Source of the DNA: Musa acuminata AAA Group
Taxonomy: Eukaryota; Streptophyta; Magnoliopsida; Zingiberales; Musaceae
Direction of reading: 5' to 3'
DNA length: 64,000 bases
Assembly (NCBI RefSeq): GCF_036884655.1
Contig: NC_088335.1
Coordinates: 40,080,001-40,144,000, forward strand
Made by a program: the position numbers and the translations under genes. Shown here in pieces: positions 23,877 through 34,076 of this stretch; position 1 is the first letter of the stretch, and the number at the start of each line of letters is the position of its first letter. Below the pieces are notes generated by a model. That model was not told the DNA's origin, searched no databases, and was given only the letters and a program-made list of their open reading frames with translations.

Positions 23877-25139
23877 AACTTCGCTATAAATTCATCATGC
23901 AATACTCGATAAAGGAACAGCCTTGACACCACAACTAATGTCTTTATCCTCTCCTCGACCAATGCATCAGCCTGATTAAGTACATGTCAATGACTCTCTA
24001 CTAATTCTTATACCTCCAATACAACCTAATAATACCATCGCGCTTGGACATCATATGACAACGTGTTCCAAAAGTAATATTTTCAAACTACATTAAATTA
24101 TTGACTTCCATGCTACCACAAACTTTCCACCTGAACCTATTGAACCCATAACTATCACCCAAGCCCATAAATCTCCACACTAGTGCAAAGCCATATGTGA
24201 AAAATATGATGATCTACTCCACAATGCCACATAGGCCCCTGTACTATTTCATTACACACAAAATATCATCATGTGTAATTGGATCTTTCGAATTAAGCAT
24301 AACTCAAATGAATCTATTGCTAGATACAAAGCATGACTAGTAGCCAAAGGATTGCATCAATAACCAAGTGTTGACTTCGTAGAGACATTTAGTCTAATTA
24401 TAAAATAGATAATAATCCGACTTATCTTGAGTTTGGCTATCACTCAAGGTTGGCACATATGCTAACTAGATGTTAACAATGCTTTCTTACAGGGACCCTA
24501 ATTGAAGATGTCTTTATGAAAAAATCTCCTGGCTTTATCCACCCTTAGTATCCAAGTCATATTTGTAAACTATTGATGGACTTCGTCAAGCTCCAATAGC
24601 CTAGTATATCAAACTTGGCTCATTTTTTGTATCAATTGGCTTCATCAACTCTAAAACTGACACCTTATTATTCCTCCAACAATGAAAAAGAAGTACTATA
24701 TATTTATTAGTGTATGTGAATGATATTATCGTTATAGACAATAATCCTATAAAGACTAAACAATTCTTCAAGCAGTTGACAAATCGATTCTCCATCAAGG
24801 ATCTAGGAACCTTAAGTTATTTTCTAGGAGTGGAAGCAACATTCACATCTTTTGGACTTTTCCTATCTTAAAAAAAGTACATTCAAGATCTACTATTAAA
24901 GATGAATATGCAGAATACCAAAGAAGTTGCCACCCCACTCTCTACTATTAAATAACTCAAATTATATGATGACAGCTCTATTATGGATCCCATATAGTAC
25001 CGACTAGTATTTGATTCCTTATAGTACTTATCCCTCATGCGTCTAGACATCTTATTTGTAGTCAATAAATTATCATAATTCATACATTGACCCTTTACTA
25101 TATATTAGTATGCAATAAAATGAGTCTTGTGGTATCTAA
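23877..25139 (+). pseudogene. Element A reverse transcriptase remnant
   Basis: A copia RT is readable through stops: a TRSKSNIFKPH-like linker near 24060, WIFRIKHNSNESIARYKA near 24280, SVDFVETFSLIIK, WHIC-LDVNNAFLQGTL near 24450-24500, KKSPGFIHP near 24523, YVNDIIVIDNN near 24714, FSIKDLGTLSYFLGVEA near 24790-24840 and ATPLSTIK near 24930. It breaks at the tctaa target site of element E (25135-25139) and resumes in the RNase H part at 39546. The catalytic box reads YVND, not YVDD. Confidence 0.75.
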
Positions 25140-25794
25140 TGTTGAATCTCGTATTTTAATGATAAAACAAATTGATAATTATATTTATGTTTTAATCTGC
25201 GCTTTGAGTGACGCAGGATGCTTCAATTAGAATGAGACAATTAAAGTAGGAAAAATCATGTTGGGCCGGAGGAACATGTCAGAAGATTGGACGTCGGGCC
25301 GGTGGATCGGTCGCCATATCGACAGAAGGCTTCGGGCTGTGCATTCGAGCATCGGGCCAAGAAGAGCGGACATTGCGCTAAGAATATCGAAGTTGCGGAG
25401 TCAACTGGCCAATTGGGCAATAGACCATAGGAGAGGACGATGCGCCGAAGAATCGAACGAAACATCGAGGGACCAATGACATACCGAACAACTTGATTAA
25501 TGCTTAATATTAATTATCTAGATTAAAGTTTATTTTATATGTACAGGATTAACTATGATGGCAATAAGATATGCAGTAGATGTTGAGCCAGAGTCAAGAC
25601 AAAGATCACGTTGGGGGTTCGAGAATTCGTCGGAAGTTTGGACGGTCATCGGAGGTTCTGCGGGAATAATCTGAGAAGTCTAGGAGCTTGCCAAAGAAGC
25701 TCGTCGGAACTCGCCAAGAGGATCATTGCAAGTCCAGGAGTTTGCCAGGAGTCCGCCGGAGCATCGCTGAGGGTTCGTCGGATGTTCGTTGGAT
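25140..25794 (+). repeat. Truncated 5' LTR of element E
   Basis: It matches the first part of the 3' LTR of E (29128-29562 plus 38360 onward) up to about GTTCGTTGG at 25790. There the sequence jumps straight into gag, so the rest of the LTR, the TATA box, the leader hairpins and the PBS are missing. Confidence 0.75.
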
Positions 25795-26950
25795 TAACAA
25801 CCAAGAGGGTTACTCTCTCATTCGTCCTCCCTTCTTCAATGGGACGAACTACGCTTATTGAAAAACTCGAATGAGTGTTTTCTTGCTTTCATTGAATCTT
25901 GATTTATGGCACATAGTTGAAAATGGATTTGAAATATCTTCTCTTCTAATGAACCATTAGAATGATTTGGAGAAGAAGACATTTTATCTAAATGCAAAGG
26001 CTATGAATGCCTTATTTTACGCCTTAGATAAAAATGAATTCAATTGGGTTTCTTCGTGCGAAACGACTTTTGACATATGACACACTTTTGAAATCACATA
26101 CGAAGGCACTTCTAGAGTTAAAGATTTGAAAATCAACTTTTTAATGCATGATTTTGAGCTTTTTCGAATAAAGGCAAGTGAAACCATTGTTGACATGTAC
26201 ACCCGTTTTACGGATGTCGTCAATAGTTTAAGAGCTCTTGACAAATGTTTTTCAGATTTTGAACTCATAAACAAGATTTTGTATTCTCTTAATAAAACTT
26301 GGGACTCTAAAGTAACGGTCATACAAGAGTCCAATGATTTGAACTATTTTTCACTCGAAAAACTAATTGGGTCTTTAATGACCTATAAAATAAACAATGT
26401 GGCAAAAAGAAAATTCGAGAATAACCTTTCAAAGAACAGGAAGGATTTGGGACATAAAACATTTGAAGACCACTCGAGCATAAGCTCACGTGATGATGAA
26501 CTTAAACTATAAATGAAATAAAAATTAAAAAGTAAACAAGAATGGAACTACTTGCTTTAAACGCAAGAAGAAGAACAAAAATTGGGATGAATCGAGCTCT
26601 TCCGAAGACGAGGAGAAAATCAAGAAAGGCGAGGTGGCAAACTACGCCTTAACTGCTTTCAATGATGAGGTAATCGAAATCCTCCTAATTTACTTCGAAA
26701 TTACATAATGCCTTTCATGGTGTATTTTTTTAATTTAGTTTTGAATTAATTTTCTTAAAAATTAAATGTTTAAAAACAAAAATGCAAAAATATGATCATG
26801 CTCGTAATTTTGAAAATGACAAATTGCATGTTTTATGTTAATGCAATAAAATATTAGATATAAATCTAATAATTGTACACCTAGTAAGATTAATCTTATG
26901 TATGTGCTTGAGAAGCAAGAATGTGTATTTTAATAATTTTCATATTGCTT
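25795..26950 (+). pseudogene. Element E gag
   Basis: Gag starts about five codons in (NQEGYSLIRPPFFNGTNYAY), then TGA at the Trp codon. It continues co-linear with F gag: KAMNALFYALDKNEFNWVS, EGTSRVKDLKINFLMHDFEL, FTDVVNSLRALDKCFSDFEL and SLMTYKINNVAKRK. An acidic stretch (SSSEDEEKIKKGEVANYALT, about 26600-26660) matches the part after the first zinc knuckle, while the knuckle itself is lost. Homology fades by 26950. There is no start codon and no PBS upstream. Confidence 0.75.
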
Positions 26951-29127
26951 TTCAATGACGATGTATGGCTTTTGTATGGAAGGCTTGATGATTTTTTTAT
27001 AAACCTTGTCTTTGGTTTTGACACAAGAATAAAATTTGAACATGCTAATATAAAGTCAATTATATAAATTAAAACTAAAGAAGTTTTAAATATCTATAAG
27101 AATCATTCAAAATTATGTTCAATGAAACCTTGCTTGATGTTGTAATGAAAATATTGAAGTTTTGATAACCTGATTTGATGATTTTATGCATGAGATTTTA
27201 AAGTTATACATGATGATTTTTATGAGTTATTGGTCTTAATGGTTCTTATGACAAAATTAATTTTTTGATCCTAAATGTTGATGCACATTTTTGTTTGGCA
27301 TAAATGAAATAAGTCACATGAATTGAAACAACTAAAAAGAGAAAAGGTTTCCCCTAGAAAAATTTATTTTTTTCTACTTTCTTGATTTTTTCAAAAAGGA
27401 GATAAATGAATCTATTTATATCACCATTATGAATCTCTTGGACCATGAAAATAATTTTGATGATTTAAATTTAAATAATTTTTTATTGAAATCATGATCT
27501 TGATTTCTCGTGATTTATAACTTGAAATTGTTTATGAATCAAGATCTTGTTTTTTTTTTACTCCCATGTTTCTTCTTATTATTTACTAAAGAAGAAAAAT
27601 TATCCAAATGAATCTTGAATGTTCTTTCGGTATTCATGAATTGATTATAACTTGAAAGATTTATTATGAATCAACATTTTTTTATTAATCGTTCTCCTAT
27701 GATTCTACTTGGTATTTTCTTAAAAGGAGATTTTCTAATGAATCATGATTCTACTTGTGAGTTCTTAGATTTATTATTTGATTTTCTTTTAAAACAATAT
27801 CTCTTCTTTGTATTCCTATGATTTTTTTTGATATTTTATTTAAAGAAGAGATTTACTATATTAATCATGTCTTTGGGTATTCAAGTGATTTTATCTTTCA
27901 TGACATGATGTCTTTGTATTTATGGTTTGTATGCCTTGAAATGATTAAAATATTTTACACTATTTTGTTCTTCCATTTTTCTTGCTTATTTACAATGATA
28001 AAATGGGAAGAAATTTTGATGGTAAGATATAATTTGACAAAATTGATACCATCATGATGTGAAATATTAATGATTTGAAATACTATGATTTATTGCTAAA
28101 ATGATATATTATGAATGTCTTAGAATCACGTATGATGTGCTCAAAATAATGACGAATATTTTAAAAATAAATATTTTTATCATGTTTGATGATTTTACAT
28201 TTTAATAACATGCATGATGAGTTGCAGTGATGATTGATTTATTTTTAATATCATGCATGAAAAAAGAAATGTAAGGTTTTGAAATTGTGTATGTTTTAAT
28301 TTGAAAATATTATGATGCATAAATAAGAATGATACTTACCCTTGTCATGATCTGAAAATGTAAAGGGAAATGAACTACACTATTGTATTGTTATTCCCTT
28401 CTATTTGACAATGTCATAGGGGGACCAAACTTGCTAGCTTGCTAATCTCAAAAAGGAAGCAAGTGTTATCTTGCAAATCTCAAGAGAAGCAATGTTTGCT
28501 AAGTTACACATTTCAAAAAGAGGTAAAATAGTCCATCTTGCACATCTCAAGAGATATAAAATTTTGCTAACTTTTGATGTGTAAAATTTGCTAGCTTACA
28601 TACTATAAATTTGTATACCAAATGTGCTATTTTGTCTATCTCAAGATGCAAAACATGCTAACTTGCACTTTGCAAAGGAAGTAAAAAATAGTACTTCTCA
28701 AAAGAGAAGAAAGAGCTTGCTATCTTGAACATCTTAAGAAACAAAAACTGCAAAAGTGTTATCTTGTATGTTGTAAAACTTGCATATCTAAAACTTGATA
28801 GCTTGAATATTCTAAGCACGGTGTAACACTTGCTAAATTTTCTAGCTTCAAAACTGCATGATGATAAAACTTGATATTATGTTTTTCATTCAATAAGTTG
28901 AATTAATATCACAAACACATAAGAGTTGGAACTTCTTCTTTTTGTTGATGACAAAGGGGGAGAAGTATGTTGATGGCCTGCATGATTTGATCATGACATG
29001 TTACTTGGATTTTTGAATCTAAGAGTTTTTATCAATAAGCCATATTGATAGGGGGAGTTTGTTTAAACTCCGGGAGTTAAGTTTAACTCCGTCATCAATT
29101 GGTTGTCATCATAAAAAAAGGGGAGAT
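26951..29127 (+). other. Noncoding 3' part of element E
   Basis: No ORF is supported. From about 28430 to 28830 there is a degenerate tandem array of GCTAGCTTGCACATCTCAAGA-like units. Three purine boxes follow: ACAAAGGGGGAGAAG at 28951-28965, GATAGGGGGAGTTTG at about 29047-29061, and AAAAAAAGGGGAGA at 29113-29126, the last acting as the polypurine tract before the LTR. Confidence 0.6.
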
Positions 29128-29562
29128 TATTGAATCTCATATTTTGATGATAAAACCAATTGATAATTGTGTTTATGTTTTAATCTGTGTTTTGGAGTGA
29201 CGCAGGATGCTTTTATCAGGATGAGACAATTAAAGTAGGAAAAATCATGTTGGACCGGAGGAACATGTCAGAAGATTGGACGTTAGGCCGGTGGATTGAT
29301 CAACGTATCGACAGAAGGCTTTGGGTCGTAGATTTGGGCATCGGGCCAAGAAGAGCGGACATTGCGCTGAGGATATCAGAGTTGCGGAGTCAACTAGCCG
29401 ATTGGGCAATATGCCGTAGGAGAGGACGATGAGCCAAAGAATCGGACGAAGCGTCGAGGGATCAATGACATGCCAGACAACTTGATTAATGCTTAGTATT
29501 AATTATCTAGATCGAAATTTATTTTACATGTGCAGGATTAATTATGATGGTAGTAAGACATG
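29128..29562 (+). repeat. 3' LTR of element E, left part
   Basis: It starts TATTGAATCTCATA and runs to the acatg target site (29558-29562) where element F is inserted. It continues at 38360. Confidence 0.85.
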
Positions 29563-30491
29563 TGTTGAATCTCGGATTTTGATGATGAAGTCAATTGTCA
29601 TTTGTTTTCTAATCTATGTGTTGAGATAAGTGTGTAGGATTAACTACGATGAAAGTTAGACAAGCAGCAGGAGTTGCGCCGGAGTCAAGATCATGATCAC
29701 GTTGGGAGTTCGAGAGTTCAACGGAAGTTCGGACGGTCGTCGGAGGTTCTGCGAGAACATATCCGAGAAATCCAAAAGCTTGCCAAGCGAAGCTCGTCGA
29801 AACTCGCCAAGTGGATCGTCGCAAAGTCCAGGAGTTTGCCGGAAGTCCGCAGAAGAATCACCGAGGGTTCATCGGATGATCGACGGAAGTTCGCCGGAAG
29901 AAGCGATTGACGCATCGGAGCAAAGCTGCAGAAATTGTCTTAGATTTAATCGTAGTTAGCACGTTGATTAAGTTGGAAAATGGGAGATGATCCCATTAGC
30001 TTAATCTTGGGGCAATTGGGCCCCTGAAAAGATTGAAATTGGGCCGAATGGAGCTAACCATTCGGACCCTGATTGCACTAGGAGGTGCAACCGCCTAGGC
30101 CAGGAGGTGGCACCGCTTGGGCTAAGTCTCCCAGCGAGACTGGGCGGTGCAACCACCCCAGCCAGGAGGTGCAACCGCCTGAGCTCAGTCTTCGAGCTAG
30201 ACTGGGCGGTGCAACCTCCCTGACAGAGAGGTAGCACCGCCTGAGCTCGGTCTTCGAGCTCTGGCAGAGAGGTGCAACCGCCTAAGTCAAGAGGTGGCAC
30301 CGCCTGGGGCTCAGTCTCCGAGCCAGACTCAGGCGGTGCAACCGCCCCTGATAGAGAGGTGCAACCGCCTGGGCTCAGTCTCCGAGCTCTGCCAGGCGGT
30401 GCAACCTCTCCAGTCAGGAGGTGCAACCGCCTGATCCCGGAATTCCGGGATTTGATCGTTTTGAGCTCCAAATTTGAACTGGGTTGGGGCC

Positions 30492-30497
30492 TATAAG
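30492..30497 (+). promoter_or_regulatory. LTR promoter TATA box of element F
   Basis: GGGGCCTATAAGTACCCCAC surrounds it. The same block, with TATAAATA, is in G (49940-49947) and B (8493-8500), so the U3/R border should lie just downstream. Confidence 0.65.
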
Positions 30498-30661
30498 TAC
30501 CCCACCCATTCAGCACAGAAATCACAAGACCCATACCGAAATCTTGATTCTTTCTGTGATTCTAAGAGCTCAAAATTGTTGTAAAGCCTTTAAGTCTCCT
30601 CCTTCTGTTCTTTAAGCTTCTGAATTGTAAAAGTGAGGAGAGAAAGGTTCTGTAAGGGTTG

Positions 30662-30731
30662 TCTCCTGAGCCCATCAAAAGGAGTGAAACTGTAAAAGGG
30701 CAGTTGGCCTTCGCCCATTGAAGGAAGGCAG
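30662..30731 (+). promoter_or_regulatory. Conserved two-hairpin leader in LTR of element F
   Basis: Hairpin 1 pairs CTCCT (30663-30667) with AGGAG (30680-30684). Hairpin 2 pairs TGGCCTTC (30705-30712) with GAAGGCAG (30724-30731). Compared with B the fourth pair is C-G in place of U-A, so both arms changed together. The copy in the 3' LTR is at 37405-37431. Confidence 0.6.
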
Positions 30732-31035
30732 CTAGTTGACGTCGGTGACCTCGTCGGAGGAGGAAGCCAAAAGTGGAGTAGGTCAAGACTGACCGAACCA
30801 CTCTAAATCTCTAGTTTGCTTTTATTTCGAGTACCTTATCATTACTGCAAACCTCCTACATAACTACTGCTCTCTGCGCCTTTACGAATAAGTTCTAAGT
30901 GCTGATCTTTTCGAATCTGCATTTAGACGTAAATCTGTGTTTTTCGTACGATCAGCTTACGTTTGTGTTTTGATTCTGCAAAACTGTCTTCTGCGCTTTT
31001 ATGAACTAGCTTCTAAGTTTAGATCCCTTTGAAAC

Positions 31036-31531
31036 TGTTTTAGACGCAAACTACGTTTAGACGTAAAACTACGTTTAGACGCAAACTGCGTTTAGACGTA
31101 AAACTACGTTTAAACGTAAACTGCGCAAACTGTGTTTAAACATAAAACTGTGTTTTAGACTTAAACTTCTTTTAAACGTAAAACTACGTTTAGACATAAA
31201 ACTGCGTTTAGACGCAAACTGCGTTTAGACGTAAAACTGCGTTTAGACGTAAAACTACGTTTAGACGTAAACTGAGTTTAGACGCAAAACTGTGTTTAGA
31301 TGCAAACTGCGCAAACTGTGTTTAGACATAAAACTGTGTTTTAGACGTAAACTACTTTTAGACGCAAACTGCGTTTAGATGTAAAACTGTGTTTAGACGT
31401 AAACTGAGTTTAGACGCAAAACTGCGTTTAGACGTAAAATTGTGTTTAGACGCAAAACTGCGTTTAGACGCAAACTGTATTTAGACGCAAACTCAGTTTA
31501 GACGTAAACTATGCTTAGACGCAAACTGCGC
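31036..31531 (+). repeat. Minisatellite in 5' LTR of element F
   Basis: About 28 units of 17-18 bases built on TTTAGACGTAAAACTGCG and TTTAGACGCAAACTGCG. The 3' LTR copy is 37736-38200 with slightly fewer units. Element G lacks it and has a few longer, more diverged units at the same place. Confidence 0.9.
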
Positions 31532-31681
31532 TTAATCTTAAGTAATCTTAGAATCGGCTTTTACATCGAAATCGTTTTTATCGGACGAACGCAGCTTTCG
31601 TTTTTAAATCGCTGAAAGATTTCCGCTGCACTAATTCACCCCCCCCCCCCCCCCCCTCTTAGTGCTCTCGATCCTAACAAT

Positions 31682-31693
31682 TGGTATTAGAGC
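31682..31693 (+). other. Primer binding site of element F
   Basis: TGGTATTAGAGC, one base from the common TGGTATCAGAGC, starts two bases after the LTR. Confidence 0.75.
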
Positions 31694-31729
31694 GAGGTTA
31701 ACTCTCTAACGGATTAAAACCCAAGAGAG

Positions 31730-33313
31730 ATGGCATACGTCGGAAACCAAGAGGGGCATTCTATTACACGTCCACCCATGTTCAGTGGGACGGACTATAC
31801 CTACTGGAAGACCCGAATGAGGATCTTTCTTATTTCTATGGATTTTGAACTATGGAACCTTGTTGAAAACGGATTTTCAAAGTCTTCTCTTCCAATGATC
31901 GATTGGAATGAATTGGAAAAGAAGGCTTTCGCTCTTAATGCAAAGGCTATGAATGCCTTATTTTGTGCACTTGATAAAAACGAGTTTAATCGTGTTTCAA
32001 CTTGCGAAACTGCATTTAATATTTGGCACACACTTGAAGTGACCCACGAGGGCACAAGTAGAGTGAAAGAGTCAAAAATCAATCTGTTGTTGCATTCTTT
32101 TGAACTTTTCCGAATGAAACCGAGTGAAACCATTGGCGACATGTTTACCCGTTTCACGGATGTCGTCAACGGTCTAAAAGGACTTGGAAAAAGTTTTTCG
32201 GATTTTGAACTCGTAAATAAGATACTAAGATCCCTTCCTAAGAGTTGGGATCCTAAAGTCACTGCTATTCAAGAGGCAAAAGATCTACGCAACTTCCCTC
32301 TTGAAGAACTAATCGGGTCATTAATGACCTACGAAATGACTTGTAAAGCTCATGAAGAGCAAGAAGACATCCTTCCAAAGAACAGGAAGGATATGGCACT
32401 CAAAACTTCTGAATGCCACTTGAGAGAAAACTCAAGTGATGAGGACTGTGATGATGACTTAGCACTTTTAACAAGAAAGTTTAAAAAGTTCTTTAAAAGA
32501 AACAAGTTTAAGAATGATGCGAAAAATAAACTTGAACCCAAGAAGGACCAAGTGATCTGCTATGAATGCAAAAAGCCGGGACACTACAAGAGTGATTGTC
32601 CCCAAGTCAAAAGAAGAACATCAAAGAAGAAGGCGCTTCAAGCAACATGGGACGACTCGAGCGCGTCCGAAGAAGAGGAGACCAACACCGAGCAAGTTGC
32701 TCATTACGCCCTAATGGTCATCGAAGACGAGGTAACAAATTCATTAGATGCAGATTTATCATTCGATGAATTATTAAATGCTTTCCATGAATTGTTTGAT
32801 GAGTGTAAGACTATTAGTGGTAAATACAAATTGCTAAAAAAGGAGTATGATAGTCTTATTTACAAGTTTGATAAGTTAAATGCTGAACATAGTGATAGTT
32901 TAAACTCATGCATAAAATGCCAGGATCTAGAAACTTTTCAAAAAGAAAACTTGCTACTTAAGGACACCTTGAAGAAATTCGAGGTTGGTAGTAAGTCATT
33001 AAACATGATCCTTACAAACAAGGGTCATGTTCCCAAAAGAAGTGGGATTGGATTTGTGAGGAGTCCTCACCAAAATCCAACTACCTTCGTAAAAGGCCCC
33101 GTCTTACATATTAGACATCAAAGCAAATGCAACTTTTGTTGCAAGTTTGGACACAGGACGCATTATTGTCCATTCAGGAAAATTAGTCCAAACAAATTGA
33201 TTTGGGTTCCTAAAGGAACCATGACAAATTCTATGCAACATGATAGAAAATGTAGATCTATTTGTGAGGAACCCAAAAGCAAATGGGTACCTAAAAATCA
33301 TCCCTTCCTATAA
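31730..33313 (+). CDS. gag: Gag polyprotein of element F, intact
   Basis: 527 residues, the only intact Gag here. It should form the particle that packages element RNA. The N-terminal half is the copia gag domain: ITRPPMFSGTDYTYWKTRM (12-30), WNLVENGF, FTDVVNGLKGLGKSFSDFEL (142-161) and SLPKSWDPKVTAIQEAKDL. A basic stretch (249-272) leads to zinc knuckle 1, C277-x2-C280-x4-H285-x4-C290. An acidic serine patch (308-320) and a helical, probably coiled-coil region (about 340-418) follow. Knuckle 2 is C467-x2-C470-x4-H475-x4-C480. The protein ends KSKWVPKNHPFL-stop; in B the matching spot runs on into the protease, so the stop falls exactly at the gag/protease border. The ATG lies 51 bases after the LTR. 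Confidence 0.9.
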   Translation: MAYVGNQEGHSITRPPMFSGTDYTYWKTRMRIFLISMDFELWNLVENGFSKSSLPMIDWNELEKKAFALNAKAMNALFCALDKNEFNRVSTCETAFNIWHTLEVTHEGTSRVKESKINLLLHSFELFRMKPSETIGDMFTRFTDVVNGLKGLGKSFSDFELVNKILRSLPKSWDPKVTAIQEAKDLRNFPLEELIGSLMTYEMTCKAHEEQEDILPKNRKDMALKTSECHLRENSSDEDCDDDLALLTRKFKKFFKRNKFKNDAKNKLEPKKDQVICYECKKPGHYKSDCPQVKRRTSKKKALQATWDDSSASEEEETNTEQVAHYALMVIEDEVTNSLDADLSFDELLNAFHELFDECKTISGKYKLLKKEYDSLIYKFDKLNAEHSDSLNSCIKCQDLETFQKENLLLKDTLKKFEVGSKSLNMILTNKGHVPKRSGIGFVRSPHQNPTTFVKGPVLHIRHQSKCNFCCKFGHRTHYCPFRKISPNKLIWVPKGTMTNSMQHDRKCRSICEEPKSKWVPKNHPFL

Positions 33314-33796
33314 AAACATTAAAATTTTAGGCTGGAGCAAGAATTAATATTCTGCTCCTTGATTCTCGACAATCATAACCCAAAAGTCAAAAGCAACTCG
33401 CAACGCTTAAATTACGAGTGGAAATTATGAAATCACAAATGCGATTTGGATGCAACCTAATGTGACTTTTCAGAATTAGAAATATATGATTCACATATCC
33501 CCTTGATCATCGAATCTGTCAATATTATCCATTCATCATCTTCAAATCAAACCTTGTATCATGAAGAAACTAAGTATGTCATAAACTTGAAAGGATTACC
33601 AACTTGAACGAACTATCACAAACATGTGTATGACATTGGGAGTATGCACGTTATAAGATCTATCTTGATCGTACAAGTTTTTTTTTCCTTAAAATAAAAA
33701 CTCATACGTAATCACGTAAGAAACGTTAATTGCTCTGAATGAAAACTTTCCTCAAGACAAAACATCTCTGATCAAATCACAACAAAGTGCTCACTG
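33314..33796 (+). other. Gag-ORF2 spacer in element F
   Basis: No ORF. This is where protease and integrase would start in B, but no pol motif can be read. The same spacer is present in G (52489-52950), so it is part of the family structure. Confidence 0.55.
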
Positions 33797-34076
33797 CCTG
33801 CAGGCGGTGGCACCTCTCTAGCTAGCGGTGGCACCTCCAGCCATCACGGGTTGCTAGCGGTTGCACCGCTCCAGCCAGAGGTGCAACCCCCGCAACTCTG
33901 CCTTTTTAACCCATGCTAGGGCCGGCGGTGAAACCGACCCCAACTCACTTCCCTTCCCTTCTCTACTCCTCCAAGCCTCCTCCATCCCCATTTCACCCCG
34001 TTTAGCTTCCCAAATACCTCCCATTTCGGAGCAAAACATCAAGAAGCCTTCCCTCTTTTGAAGATTCCACTATGTT
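33797..34076 (+). promoter_or_regulatory. Promoter-like segment upstream of ORF2 in element F
   Basis: A cluster of GGCGGTGGCACC, GCGGTTGCACCGC and GAGGTGCAACC motifs (33797-33895) resembles the LTR palindrome array. It is followed by CCTTTTTAACCC (about 33901) and then a CT-rich stretch (33940-34010) like a plant 5' UTR, up to the ATG at 34077. The order matches the LTR U3 (palindromes, then core promoter, then leader). G has the same segment at 52955-53230. That it is an internal promoter is inference. Confidence 0.4.

Larger units (their letters stand above)
29563..31679 (+). repeat. 5' LTR of element F
   Basis: It runs from TGTTGAATCTCGG to GATCCTAACA. In order: an array of GAGGTGCAACCGCC / GGCGGTGCAACC palindromes (about 30075-30435), TATAAG (30492-30497), two leader hairpins (30662-30731), a minisatellite of 17-18-base units (31036-31531) and an 18-base C run (about 31639-31656) before the end. 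Confidence 0.9.

Noticed and set aside
28430..28830. Possible CRISPR-like direct repeat array
   Set aside because: The units are degenerate, without constant spacer length, in a plant genome and inside a retrotransposon 3' region.
29674..29910. Short frames near LTR starts encoding MRRSQDHDHVGSSRVQRKFG-like peptides, repeated at 36363, 49074, 55708
   Set aside because: Although similar in each LTR, they follow the LTR sequence and have no independent conservation of frame; stops and shifts differ between copies.
30001..30534. Proline/arginine/leucine-rich frames in the LTR palindrome arrays (also 36701-37234, 49392-49882, 56037-56534)
   Set aside because: They come from periodic GC-rich repeat units, appear on both strands and change with unit number. 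They are LTR sequence, not genes.
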